Below are positions 42,010 to 50,204 of a DNA stretch of 64,000 nucleotides, in pieces. The position numbers and the translations under genes are program-made. Where the stretch lies: the NCBI GenBank assembly GCA_903911145.1, contig CAIWCD010000016.1, positions 1-64,000 on the forward strand. The letters are read 5' to 3'. The notes beneath the pieces were generated by a model. It did not search any database. It was not told the DNA's origin and saw only the letters and a program-made list of their open reading frames with translations. How positions within the stretch are numbered: position 1 is the stretch's first letter; each line of letters opens with the position of its first letter. Source of the DNA: an uncultured delta proteobacterium (GTDB lineage Bacteria; Myxococcota; Myxococcia; Myxococcales; 40CM-4-68-19).

Positions 42010-44394
42010 CTACGGGTTGGTAATGCAGCTGGTCGGGTCGATGGCCGGGCAGCTCGAGCCGTCGTTGCCACACGCCGCCGGCGTCGCCATGCCCTTGTCG
42101 CAGTGGCCCATGCAGGCGATGTACGCCGTCACGTACGCCTCGTACGCCGTGGTCAGCGCCGCCGGGTCCGTCGAGCAGAAGCCCGACGGGAACGCGAAGC
42201 CGCTGTTGGACACGAACTCACCGCTGTCGCCGCAGTAGGCCGACGAGGAGATCGTGGTGGCGAGCGTCGTCTCGTCCGTGTTGGTGAACACGCAGCTCGC
42301 CTGCTCGCAGCCGGCCGGCAAGGTCATGCCGGTGCACGTCCCGCTGCAGTCGAGATACGCCGCCGCGTAGTTGCCGTACGAGGTGACGAAGTCGGCCTGC
42401 TCGATGTCGCTCATCGAGCAGTAGTCGGTCGGGATGGCGAGGGAGAGCGACGAGTTGTGCGTCGCGCAGTTCGCGTTCACGTCAGAGAGCATGCCGGCGA
42501 CGTCCGACGACGAGGACGTGTCGCAGGGCAGCGGAACGGAGCAGTTGGTGCGCGCCTTGAGATCCTCGGCCGTCATGCAGCCGTTGATCTCGCCGGTCAG
42601 GCCGCGGCACTGGGCCTCGGCGAGCGTCGGGTACTGGGCGATAGCCTGGCGGGCATGGGTGTCGCCGACCGCGACCTTCTTCGCGATCTGCTCGGCAACG
42701 ATCCTCTTGTAGACCATGTTCAGGTCCCAGAAGGTCCCGACACGCGAGCCGTTCATGGAGAGCGTGATGTAGCCGAAGCGGTTGGACGCGTTGTGCTTCA
42801 CGATCACGTAGAGGTTGCCGTAGTTGTCGCCGTCGAGCGCCGCCACGATGCTGACCGCCGAGAAGATACCCGCCTCGACGCCGAGCAGTGCGGTGAGCGA
42901 AACGAACTCGCGGCTGAACTCGTTCGTCGCGCGGTAGGCCACGCCCTGGGCCATCGCCTGGTAGTCGCGGAGGTTCGCGAAGTTCGTGCTCTGCGAGGTC
43001 GCGATGGTGATGGTGTCCGCGTCGATGATCTGCGCGTTCGCGTAGCCCTTGCCCGGGATCACGAAGGTCGTCGCGAGGCTCGGTGTTGTGCCCCTCGCGT
43101 CGCCAGTGAAGGCGGTCGTGCTGCACTGAGCCTGCGCGTTGTTGACGTAGAGCGCCGTTGCCTTGCCCGGCCCCTGGAACGTGCCAGTCGAGTCAAACTG
43201 GTCGGGGTTCACGCAGCTCGGGAAGGTCTGGAGGAGCGTCTCGCTCGGGAGGGCCACCGTCGTCGGCGCGGTCTGGTAGAACGTGCCCGCGAAGGCGATG
43301 TCGCTCGTCGTTCCGTTCGAGACCTTGCTGACGAACACGGCGTCGAGATCGCGGCCGTCCTTGATCGCGATGAGGGCCTGCTCATCGCCGATCGTGGCGC
43401 CGAGCTCGCTGGTGGCGTCGGCCTCGAAGGACGTGCCGACATAGCTCTCGATGGTGTCGTAGTAGAATGCGGCCGAGCTGTCGCCGATCGCGACCGGCTG
43501 GCTCGAGTCGATCATCGACAGCTCCGCGATCTTCTTCTGCGCACGTTGGACGAGCGAGATGGTCGTGACCAGGTTCAACTCCTGGATCTGCTTCATCCGC
43601 TCGACGAGGTTCGCCAGCGTCTCAGACGAGTCGAGGCCGATGTAGAAGTCGGTCTGACTGATGAGCGGAGCGTTGCGGGCGACCGCGGCGAACACCAAGC
43701 TCTTCTCGATGCTCGCGATCTTGTACTTGATCGTCAGAAAGTCGCCGGGAGCCACGTTGGCGTCCTTCAGCCCGATCGTGCGCTTGGTGATCAGGTTGGT
43801 CTGGTCGGCATACTTGCAGGCGGCAACAACCGGCGTCGCCTCGACCGTGGTCCCGATGTTCGCGTACCCCGACGAGTCGCTCGCCACGAGCGAGACGCGC
43901 GCGGTGATGTTCGCGGCGTTGTCGAGATTCGCCTTGCACATGAACCAGGTCTGGACCTGAACGCCGCCCGTCGGGACGACATTGGCGAGCGCCGCACCGG
44001 TGTTGCAGTCGGTGTAGTCGCTGAACGTCCCCATGTAGCCCCAGTTCGAGTTCGTCGCCGGATCGATCGGGCTCGAGGAGATGCAGCCTTCAATCGGCTG
44101 CGCCAGCGGGTCGGGGATGCCCGCGCCCGTGGTGAACGTGATCGTGCCGTCGTTGTTCTTGTCGGCCGGCGTCGGGAGGCCCGTGATTGCGTCGAAGTAG
44201 TACGGGCGGAGCGTGAACTTGCCGCAAACCTCCGTGCCCGTGGTGCTGACCGTAATATCGGTCGAGATCTTGTTGTTGATGCGGACCTTCGCGTCGGTCT
44301 TGCCGATCGGCGAGGTGCTGGACTTCTGTCCACCACAGGCGTTCGCGAGAATCAGCGCTCCGGTGAGCGCGAGGTTTTGCAGGTTCAGCTTCAT
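42010..44394 (-). CDS. Large lipoprotein of unknown family (member 3)
   Basis: A 794-residue probable lipoprotein (leader ending L-I-L-A-N-A-C-G-G). The N-terminal ~175 residues share the domain described for its two neighbours (C-G-K-F-T-L-R-P-Y, P-I-E-G-C-I, N-W-G-Y-M-G-T, D-C-N, S-G-Y-A-N-I, C-K-Y-A-D). The middle (~180-550) includes a helical segment (L-V-E-R-M-K-Q-I-Q-E-L-N-L-V-T) and a beta-rich region; the C-terminal ~200 residues are rich in cysteine with C-x-T-A-E-D-L, D-C-S-G-T-C-T and H-C-D-K-G motifs. No enzyme signature is visible. AAAGGA precedes the ATG. Upstream lies the tandem non-coding repeat, which may contain its promoter or leader. Confidence 0.7.
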   Translation of the reverse strand: MKLNLQNLALTGALILANACGGQKSSTSPIGKTDAKVRINNKISTDITVSTTGTEVCGKFTLRPYYFDAITGLPTPADKNNDGTITFTTGAGIPDPLAQPIEGCISSSPIDPATNSNWGYMGTFSDYTDCNTGAALANVVPTGGVQVQTWFMCKANLDNAANITARVSLVASDSSGYANIGTTVEATPVVAACKYADQTNLITKRTIGLKDANVAPGDFLTIKYKIASIEKSLVFAAVARNAPLISQTDFYIGLDSSETLANLVERMKQIQELNLVTTISLVQRAQKKIAELSMIDSSQPVAIGDSSAAFYYDTIESYVGTSFEADATSELGATIGDEQALIAIKDGRDLDAVFVSKVSNGTTSDIAFAGTFYQTAPTTVALPSETLLQTFPSCVNPDQFDSTGTFQGPGKATALYVNNAQAQCSTTAFTGDARGTTPSLATTFVIPGKGYANAQIIDADTITIATSQSTNFANLRDYQAMAQGVAYRATNEFSREFVSLTALLGVEAGIFSAVSIVAALDGDNYGNLYVIVKHNASNRFGYITLSMNGSRVGTFWDLNMVYKRIVAEQIAKKVAVGDTHARQAIAQYPTLAEAQCRGLTGEINGCMTAEDLKARTNCSVPLPCDTSSSSDVAGMLSDVNANCATHNSSLSLAIPTDYCSMSDIEQADFVTSYGNYAAAYLDCSGTCTGMTLPAGCEQASCVFTNTDETTLATTISSSAYCGDSGEFVSNSGFAFPSGFCSTDPAALTTAYEAYVTAYIACMGHCDKGMATPAACGNDGSSCPAIDPTSCITNP

Positions 44395-44490
44395 GGGTTG
44401 GGCGTCCTTTGGAAGAGTTGAACTTCTGGAGGGGTGCAGATGTATGTACATGTGCCGAAAAAAGGGAGGGCAGCGCAGATGCTGTCCGGG

Positions 44491-44899
44491 CAGAGAAGAA
44501 CCACAGCAAGGCACTCCCCTGCATCGGCAGAAGCGATCTCGATCGCGGGAATAAAGACGATCGAACGGCACGGGCTTGTCTGGTTTCTGGTCAGGTAGAA
44601 ACCCGATAGTCGATTTTTCTCTGCTGTTTTTCATGAATCAAACCGGCACATTGCAAACAGTGTTGTTTGGGATCCTGGAAGGAGTATTCCGGCATACGAC
44701 ACGTGGAGGAGGACCGAGGCTCTGCGACCCGGATCAACCCAGAAGACCTCAATTGCGTTCGATCTACGGGATGGTTTGCGAGGCGGGCAGGGGCCAGACC
44801 AGTCCGTTCTGACCCAAACTTGTGTTCAGGTAGGTGGACCGGTCGACTGGATGGGCTCGACGATGCTCGTCGAGCAGCGAAGCGCAGTGACTTTCCGCG
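44491..44899. repeat. First unit of the tandem ~405-bp non-coding repeat
   Basis: Begins at CAGAGAAGAACCACAG and runs to the start of the second unit. It contains a 9-bp perfect hairpin near its end (GCTCGACGA at 44855-44863, TCGTCGAGC at 44867-44875, loop TGC). Sequence between the conserved blocks is diverged from the second unit, but block spacing is kept, which argues for a spacing-sensitive function. Confidence 0.65.
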
Positions 44900-45304
44900 C
44901 AGAGCAGAACCACAGGCACGCACCCGCATCGGCAGAAGCGCCCGCGGTCTGAGAAAAAACGACGACCGAGAGGGAAGGCCTTGTCTGGTCTCGGGATGCG
45001 TAAAAACCCGATTTTCGAGATCTGTCGTCAGCTTTTATTGAGCAAGTTCAGCGGACTGAATAGGCCCGCTTCCAGGGTTTTCTTAGCAGTGCTCCGGCAT
45101 ACGACACGTGGAGGAGGACCTGGGCTCGGCGAACGCGAGCAGTCCGAAAGGTCCCACCTGTTTTCGATCTGCTAGACTTTCCGGGCGCTGCGCACGGTCC
45201 TGGATGGACCTCTCTGTCCCGAACTTGCGTTCAGGCACACGCGCGCGATCGACTGCGTGGCCTTGGAGGACCAGCTGCGGCCGTGGCCGCAAGCCGGGAG
45301 AGGG
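44900..45304. repeat. Second unit of the tandem ~405-bp non-coding repeat
   Basis: Begins at CAGAGCAGAACCACAG and ends at the stop of the diguanylate cyclase gene. Its terminal hairpin is TGCGGCC (45276-45282) and GGCCGCA (45285-45291), different in sequence from that of the first unit but at nearly the same place. Contains a six-A run after GGTCTGAG (44954-44959). Confidence 0.65.
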
Positions 45305-45919
45305 CTATGCCGCGAACGAGGCCCGGGGCCGAAGAGGGATGACGGCGTGGCGCGCGCGTTTGTCCTCGTACATCGAGGCGTCGGCGCGCGCGATCAGCTC
45401 TCCGGGAGAGTCGGGCCGCCTCGAGGTGGCGCAGCCGATCGAGAAGCCGACTGCCGCCTCTCCGCGCGTTCGACAGGCGTCAAGCTGGGTGCTGAGGTTC
45501 TGCGCAAGAGTGGCGCAGCCCTCGGCCGTCGTGTCGGGCAGGAGCAGCACGAACTCGTCTCCGCCAAAGCGGCAGCAGGGGTCGCTGAATCTGACGTGGG
45601 CCCGCAGAAACTCCGCGACCCAGATGAGCACGCGATCGCCCGCAGCGTGGCCGAACGTGTCGTTGACGTGTTTGAAGCCGTCGAGGTCGATGACCATCAG
45701 CGAGAGCGAGAGCGACCCCACTCTGCGCAGGCGCGCCATCTCCTCCTCGAGCCGCTCGTCGAAGTACCGGCGATTGCGCAGGCCGGTGAGCGGATCCCGA
45801 TAGGCAAGCCCAGCCATGCGCTGGAGCGAGCTCTTGAGCTGCTCGTTCTCCTCGCGCAGCCGAGCCAGCTCTTCGGTGACGCTGGTCTGCGGCTCTGTCG
45901 AATTGAGTTGTCGCTCCAT
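45305..45919 (-). CDS. Diguanylate cyclase (GGDEF domain)
   Basis: A 204-residue protein made of an N-terminal coiled coil (E-L-A-R-L-R-E-E-N-E-Q-L-K-S-S-L-Q-R) and a GGDEF domain (D-P-L-T-G-L-R-N-R-R, D-L-D-G-F-K-H-V-N-D, R-F-G-G-D-E-F). The R-F-S-D motif five residues before GGDEF is an intact inhibitory site. Both catalytic and feedback sites look functional, so it should make cyclic di-GMP as a coiled-coil dimer. No sensor domain is visible. The adjacent upstream DNA on this strand contains the 12-C tract. Confidence 0.93.
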   Translation of the reverse strand: MERQLNSTEPQTSVTEELARLREENEQLKSSLQRMAGLAYRDPLTGLRNRRYFDERLEEEMARLRRVGSLSLSLMVIDLDGFKHVNDTFGHAAGDRVLIWVAEFLRAHVRFSDPCCRFGGDEFVLLLPDTTAEGCATLAQNLSTQLDACRTRGEAAVGFSIGCATSRRPDSPGELIARADASMYEDKRARHAVIPLRPRASFAA

Positions 45920-46072
45920 GAGATGCCCTCGTGCCGGATTTCGATGTGGCGGCTGCTGCAGGGGCTATCGGTGCGTTTCGGGGGTGCGTTAAGGCCCGCA
46001 GCGGGGAGTGCGAGGGAAAATCTGTTTCTTTTCGCGGGGACTTATCGAGACGCGGGTCTGTGCCGAGGTAGG

Positions 46073-46084
46073 CCCCCCCCCCCC
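46073..46084. repeat. Run of 12 cytosines
   Basis: Twelve consecutive C residues in the 256-bp gap between the divergent diguanylate cyclase (start 45919) and small-protein (start 46176) genes. It is the longest homopolymer I noticed in the window. Runs of this kind can vary in length by slipped replication and so change promoter spacing. Confidence 0.9.
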
Positions 46085-46175
46085 TTACTTTCCCCGCTTG
46101 CGCAGCTGCGACGATTTGTCCTAGACGTCCGCGCTCGGGCTGCATTGCGCGGCCTTCTCAGAGGATTCAACCGAT

Positions 46176-46475
46176 ATGCGCATGATGCTGAAAGTGACGA
46201 TTCCGACGGAAGCGGGAAACAAGGCCATCCTCGACGGCTCGCTGCCGAAGACGATGATGGGTTTCGCCGAGCAGTTCAAGCCGGAGGCGGCCTACTTCTC
46301 CTCCGACAACGGCGACCGCGCGGCGTTCTTCTTCTTCGACATGACCGACGCGACGCAGATGCCCGCGGTGTGCGAGTCGTTCTTTCTCCACCTCAACGCG
46401 AAGATCCAGCTCTCGCCGGCGATGTCGCCTGCCGACATGCAGGCCGGAATCGCGAAGGCGATGAAGCACAGCTAG
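46176..46475 (+). CDS. Small conserved-looking protein (DUF3303-like)
   Basis: A 99-residue protein with a compact alpha/beta pattern: M-L-K-V-T-I-P-T-E-A-G-N-K-A-I at the start, Y-F-S-S-D-N-G-D-R-A-A-F-F-F-F-D-M in the middle, and a C-terminal helix A-G-I-A-K-A-M-K. It resembles small ferredoxin-like/DUF3303-type domains, function unknown. GAGGA precedes the ATG. A hairpin terminator follows at once. Next to the poly-C tract upstream. Confidence 0.7.
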   Translation: MRMMLKVTIPTEAGNKAILDGSLPKTMMGFAEQFKPEAAYFSSDNGDRAAFFFFDMTDATQMPAVCESFFLHLNAKIQLSPAMSPADMQAGIAKAMKHS

Positions 46476-46503
46476 TCCAGGCTGCACAGCGCGCTTCGCC
46501 GCG

Positions 46504-46540
46504 AAGCCCGGCCCGTTGAATCAGGGTCGGGCTTTCTTAT
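46504..46540. terminator. Hairpin terminator, probably bidirectional
   Basis: AAGCCCGGCCC (46504-46514) pairs with GGGTCGGGCTT (46524-46534), one G-T pair, followed on the plus strand by TCTTATT and, on the minus strand, flanked by GCGGCG. It lies between the convergent small-protein gene and hybrid kinase gene and can serve both, best the plus-strand one. Confidence 0.75.
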
Positions 46541-48708
46541 TCTCGCGGCCGCAGGCAGGCGTCGATCATGACGACCAGCGCTTCGAAGTTCAGCGGCTTC
46601 GCCATGTAATCGTTCATCCCCGCGGAGAGGCAGCGTTCGCGATCCTCTGCTGAGGCGCTCGCGGTCACGGCGATGATGGGGATCGTCGGCGCGGACGAGA
46701 GAGTCTGGCTCGCGCGGATGCGACGCGCCGTCTCGTAACCGTCCATCACCCGCATCTGGCAATCCATGATGACGAGATCATAGCTGCGCTGCTCAAGCGC
46801 GCTGAGCGCCCGCGTGCCGTCCTCTGCGACGTCGACCGAGTAGCCGTAATATTCGAGCGCGCGCTGCGCGACCAGTTGGTTGAACGCGTTGTCCTCAACC
46901 AGCAGCAGCTTCCCGACGTGCGCTCCGCGCTGCGGCGCAGGCTGTGCGGCTCCGGTCCCGTCCGTCGTGCGCTCTGGAACCAGCGGACGCACCAGAGGGA
47001 GCGGCAGCTCGAACCAGAACGTGCTCCCCTGCCCTGGTTGGCTCTCCACGCCGATCGATCCGCCCATCATCTCGATGAGCTTCTTGCTGATGGAAAGCCC
47101 GAGTCCCGTGCCGCCGAAGCGTCGCGTCGTCGATTGGTCGGCCTGGCTGAATGGAGTGAACAGCCGCTCGCGCGCCGCGCTGTCGATCCCGATTCCCGTG
47201 TCGCGAATCTCGCAGCGAATCGACGCCTGCTGCTGGTCGCATCGCAGCAGCTCGATCCGCGCGGAGACGCTGCCGGCCTGGGTAAACTTAATCGCGTTAT
47301 TCATTAAATTCAGCAGCACCTGCATCAGCCGACTCGGGTCGCCTTTTAATGAGCGCGGGATCTCCTCGGCGCACGCGGTCGTGAAGGCCAGCCCCTTTTC
47401 CTGCGCGGAGAGCTGCAGAACTTTTCGCGCTCGCTGGAGCAGGTCCGCGAGATCGAACTCGACCTCCTCGAGTTCCAACTTGCCAGCCTCGATCTTCGAG
47501 AAATCGAGGATGTCACTGATGATGGTCAGCAGGGCATCTGCCGAGAGCTTCACGATCACGAGATTCTGGCGCTGCGCCTCAGTCAGCTCGGTATTCAGCG
47601 TTAATCGCGTCATCCCGAGAATCGCATTCAGCGGCGTGCGGATCTCGTGGCTCATCGTCGAGAGAAACTCCGACTTCGCACGCGTCGCACTCTCCGCCTG
47701 GTCGCGCGCGCGGAGGAATTCGGTTCGATCGGTAAACGTGGTCAGGACCTGTCGCCGACCGCCGTCGCGCTGCGACGAGAGGGGAATGGCATTGGCGACG
47801 ATTGAATAGATCGAGCCGTCCGCGCGCTGCACGCGCAAGGAGACATCGAGCTGCGGCAGCCCGGTCTTGAGCGCAACGGCCCAGTAGACTTCGTCGTCAC
47901 TGAGCTTAACCCCATCGGGAGCGAAGAAGCGCAGACCCATCTCGCGTGCGGTCTTTCCATCAGCCCACATGGGCCCCAGTCCCGCGACCTCGCGCGCCGC
48001 CCGGTTGCTCAGGATGATCTTTCCGTCTGCGTCGCGCAGCGCGATCCCCTCCGACATGCTCTCAAAGAGCGCATTGAGCTGGTTGGTCTGGTCCTGCAGC
48101 GCAACGAGCGTCGCGCTCACCGTGGCATCGGCGCGCCTGCGCGTGGCTTCATAAAGGCTCGCGACCAGCCCCGAGAACCAGACGGAGAGAAGGCAGACGA
48201 TCACCCAGCCGACATCCGAACCCGGGGACGGCGGAGTTTCGAGGAGGCCGGCGGATTGAACCGCATAGAGCGCGAGAACGCCGACGGTAGCGAGGATGCA
48301 CGTTCTGAGCGCACGGATCCGGCCACCGGTGAAGTTCGCCACCAGCGGGTGCGCGCTGAGCCAGAAGAGCGAGCGCGAGCCAACGCCTCCGTCGAATCCT
48401 GCGGTAATTAGAAAATTGGTTAATGAGACCGTCACCAGCAGGTCGGAAGTGAATCCCCTCGACCCGGTCTGCCAGAGGACGATCAACAGCGATGTGCGCA
48501 GCGCCATGCCCGCGAACGCAGCCAGCGTGCTGTGCGCCCAGCCGGCGAGAAGATAACGGGCGGTGCCCGCGAGCACGGAGAAGAGCGCGGCATAGACGAG
48601 CACGCCGACAAGCAGGCGGTAGCGGCTCAGTTCACCGGGGTCCTCCTTGCTGCGCGCCGGGATGAATCGATCGAGGAATCGGTTGTGCCACTCGATCAGC
48701 GCGTTCAC
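46537..48708 (-). CDS. Hybrid sensor kinase (membrane - PAS - HisKA/HATPase - receiver)
   Basis: A 723-residue protein: N-terminal membrane domain of about six segments (30-190), PAS domain (~205-330), kinase core with H354 in S-T-M-S-H-E-I-R-T-P-L-N-A, ATPase domain (N-L-M-N-N-A-I-K-F-T, D-T-G-I-G-I, G-T-G-L-G-L-S-I), and a C-terminal receiver with D649 in D-L-V-I-M-D-C-Q-M. All phospho-residues are present. No partner regulator is adjacent; a phosphorelay through a separate Hpt protein is likely for this architecture. The ATG overlaps the stop of the CBS-domain gene (ATGA), so the CBS protein and kinase are made together. Confidence 0.94.
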   Translation of the reverse strand: MNALIEWHNRFLDRFIPARSKEDPGELSRYRLLVGVLVYAALFSVLAGTARYLLAGWAHSTLAAFAGMALRTSLLIVLWQTGSRGFTSDLLVTVSLTNFLITAGFDGGVGSRSLFWLSAHPLVANFTGGRIRALRTCILATVGVLALYAVQSAGLLETPPSPGSDVGWVIVCLLSVWFSGLVASLYEATRRRADATVSATLVALQDQTNQLNALFESMSEGIALRDADGKIILSNRAAREVAGLGPMWADGKTAREMGLRFFAPDGVKLSDDEVYWAVALKTGLPQLDVSLRVQRADGSIYSIVANAIPLSSQRDGGRRQVLTTFTDRTEFLRARDQAESATRAKSEFLSTMSHEIRTPLNAILGMTRLTLNTELTEAQRQNLVIVKLSADALLTIISDILDFSKIEAGKLELEEVEFDLADLLQRARKVLQLSAQEKGLAFTTACAEEIPRSLKGDPSRLMQVLLNLMNNAIKFTQAGSVSARIELLRCDQQQASIRCEIRDTGIGIDSAARERLFTPFSQADQSTTRRFGGTGLGLSISKKLIEMMGGSIGVESQPGQGSTFWFELPLPLVRPLVPERTTDGTGAAQPAPQRGAHVGKLLLVEDNAFNQLVAQRALEYYGYSVDVAEDGTRALSALEQRSYDLVIMDCQMRVMDGYETARRIRASQTLSSAPTIPIIAVTASASAEDRERCLSAGMNDYMAKPLNFEALVVMIDACLRPRE

Positions 48709-49118
48709 AGCGTTTGATTGGTCTGGCAGGCGCGCAGCAGATCGCGCCAGGTGACGATGCCCAGAAGCATTCCCGAGGAAGAGACGACCGGCAGTGCCGT
48801 GACCTTCTTCTCAAGCAAGAGCGCAATCGCGGTCTGAACAGTCGTATCCGGCGCAACCGTCACCGGCGCACGCGTCATGATCTGGTGGGCCTTCTTGCGC
48901 ATCGTCGCGACATCGAGGGGCCGCTCGGCTGCTGTCGCCACGAAGGGACTCAGCGCGCGCAGCAGGTCGCGATCGGAGATGATCCCCTGCAGCTTTCCCG
49001 CCTCGATGACGAGAAGATGATGGAACCCGGCGCGCTCGAACACCTCCTTGAGCGACTTCAGATCGTCGTCCGGCTTCGCCGAGACGATGCTCCGGGTCAT
49101 GATCGATTCAATCAGCAT
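48705..49118 (-). CDS. CBS-domain pair protein
   Basis: A 137-residue protein of two CBS domains (about 7-62 and 72-130: D-D-L-K-S-L-K-E-V-F, L-Q-G-I-I-S-D-R-D-L-L, V-Q-T-A-I-A-L-L-L-E-K, L-L-G-I-V-T-W-R-D-L-L), which in relatives bind adenine nucleotides and sense energy or signal state. The ATG at 49118 follows GGAGGCGA. It is upstream of and coupled to the hybrid kinase; a regulatory effect on the kinase is a reasonable inference only. Confidence 0.92.
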   Translation of the reverse strand: MLIESIMTRSIVSAKPDDDLKSLKEVFERAGFHHLLVIEAGKLQGIISDRDLLRALSPFVATAAERPLDVATMRKKAHQIMTRAPVTVAPDTTVQTAIALLLEKKVTALPVVSSSGMLLGIVTWRDLLRACQTNQTL

Positions 49119-49405
49119 CCAATCGCCTCCTGGTGACGTTCTGACAGCATATGTCACATTGGAATGAATTCAATTCGCGTTTGCTCCGATCGACCCCGAT
49201 TGAATCAAGCAGCGGCACCGCGCGCAGCTCTCCGGGCCACCACTGGCGCACGAGCAGGCCAGCGGCGACGAAACCTGACATGCGACCGAGCGCCCAACTT
49301 TTCGATGGGTGTGCGCGAAAGAGTTTGGAATCGCGATACCGGACCGCTACGGTCTGCGCCCCGGAGACAATTCGACTCCGCCACACAACCATCGGGGGAA
49401 CGTCT

Positions 49406-49864
49406 ATGACGACACTGCTCGCCCAGCCTGCATTCCAACTCTACGCGCTCTGCTCGGCCGTTCTGGTCGTGATTCTCTACGCGCTTGGATTCATCACCGC
49501 GAAGACGCGCGCCGAGAGCCTCAAGCTCATCAATCCCGAAGACGTCGGCGTCAACCCGAAAGGAGCCGTCGTCGTCGAGGTGGAATCCGCGGCGGTCCAG
49601 CGGGTGAAGCGTGCACACCAGAACGCGCTGGAAAATGCCGTACCGTTCTTTGTGATCGGCCTTCTCTATACCCAGACCAACCCGAGCATGATGTGGCTGC
49701 GCATCTTCTTCTTCACGTTCCTGGCCGTTCGCACAGCGCACGCCGCGTTCTACCTGACTGCGAAGCAACCGTTCCGCACCCTCTCGTTTGGAATCGGCGC
49801 GGTCATCAATCTCGCCATGGCCGTTCAGGTGATCAGGGAAGTTGCTTCCAGTCTGATGGCCTAG
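49406..49864 (+). CDS. MAPEG-family membrane protein
   Basis: A 152-residue integral membrane protein with four hydrophobic segments, of the MAPEG group (membrane-associated eicosanoid/glutathione metabolism). Seen: N-terminal Y-A-L-C-S-A-V-L-V-V-I-L-Y segment, the R-A-H-Q-N-A-L-E-N-A-V-P-F-F motif (characteristic R-x-x-R/H-x-N-x-x-E-N), and R-T-A-H-A-A-F-Y (corresponding to the R-x-x-H/Y element). Substrate unknown; some bacterial members conjugate glutathione. Preceded by GGGGGAA at 6 bp. The 3' end contains one GGAAGT-type palindrome and is followed by the palindrome cluster. Confidence 0.88.
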   Translation: MTTLLAQPAFQLYALCSAVLVVILYALGFITAKTRAESLKLINPEDVGVNPKGAVVVEVESAAVQRVKRAHQNALENAVPFFVIGLLYTQTNPSMMWLRIFFFTFLAVRTAHAAFYLTAKQPFRTLSFGIGAVINLAMAVQVIREVASSLMA

Positions 49865-50204
49865 GGGATGTCTGAGATCTCAGGACTCTCAGAGATCTCA
49901 GACTCTGAGAGTCTGAGATTCTGAGCCGGGCGCGACATCGAGATCACCGCGGACAGGGAACAACTCGATGCCTGCGTCGGCAACGGCGCGTCTGCGCGTG
50001 GTGAGCGCAGGGCGGGGAATTTCAGAACCGGGTTTGCAGCTCACTGCGGCGAAGTCCGTCGCGAAAACGACACAGAGCAGCCACTGGCGGCGCGATCTCG
50101 TGTCGTGATCGCGCTTCATCGCGTATCGGCGGGATACCAGCGGACTGTTTCACCCGGTAGAGATCCAAGCCCTCGCTGGGGTCCCTTCCGAAAGAGGTCT
50201 GCAC
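49865..50204. other. Gap with palindrome cluster; otherwise nothing recognised
   Basis: 340 bp between the MAPEG gene and the outer-membrane protein gene on the same strand. The first 60 bp are the palindrome cluster (separate entry). From ~49930 on I see no gene: a 73-codon minus-strand frame (49898-50119) has no motif and no clear ribosome-binding site. The end carries GAAAGAGG, the ribosome-binding site of the next gene. Confidence 0.5.
49871..49925. repeat. Cluster of overlapping palindromes (TCTGAGA motif)
   Basis: An 11-bp perfect inverted repeat GACTCTCAGAG (49884-49894)/CTCTGAGAGTC (49903-49913) with an 8-base loop, next to a perfect 12-bp palindrome CTGAGATCTCAG (49872-49883). The stretch is built from repeats of TCTGAGA and its complement. 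It begins just 6 bases after the MAPEG stop codon; a terminator is possible, but no T-run follows. Confidence 0.8.

Larger units (their letters stand above)
44395..45304. other. 910-bp non-coding region with a tandem ~405-bp repeat
   Basis: No supportable gene. From 44491 the region is two colinear copies of one unit. Matching blocks recur at a constant offset of 405 bp: the T-G-T-C-T-G-G block (44575/44980), AAACCCGAT (44599/45004), a 28-bp identical block (44688-44715/45093-45120), TTCGATCT (44758/45163), and a 14-bp AACTTG-GTTCAGG block with one mismatch (44817/45222). Each unit ends near a strong hairpin. Short open frames exist on both strands, but substitutions between copies show no third-position bias in the stretch I compared, so I read it as structured RNA or regulatory DNA. 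Confidence 0.65.

Noticed and set aside
42000-44500. A long plus-strand frame across the large lipoprotein gene (41815-44421)
   Set aside because: Arg/Val/Asp-rich composition typical of antisense frames in GC-rich genes; the minus frame has a lipoprotein leader, a ribosome-binding site and paralogues.
44576-45175. Two similar short plus-strand frames (TTG starts at 44576 and 44981) that could be paired small proteins
   Set aside because: Both share M-S-G and R-H-T-T-R-G-G-G-P, but substitutions fall about equally on all codon positions and other frames look just as similar, so the likeness is at nucleotide level.
48709-48730. GTTTGATTGGTCTGG near the CBS gene end as another dyad copy
   Set aside because: It has half-site likeness only; the arms do not pair and the 4-base centre is missing.
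49898-50119. 73-codon minus-strand frame in the MAPEG-outer membrane gap
   Set aside because: No motif, no clear ribosome-binding site, and it runs into the palindrome cluster.
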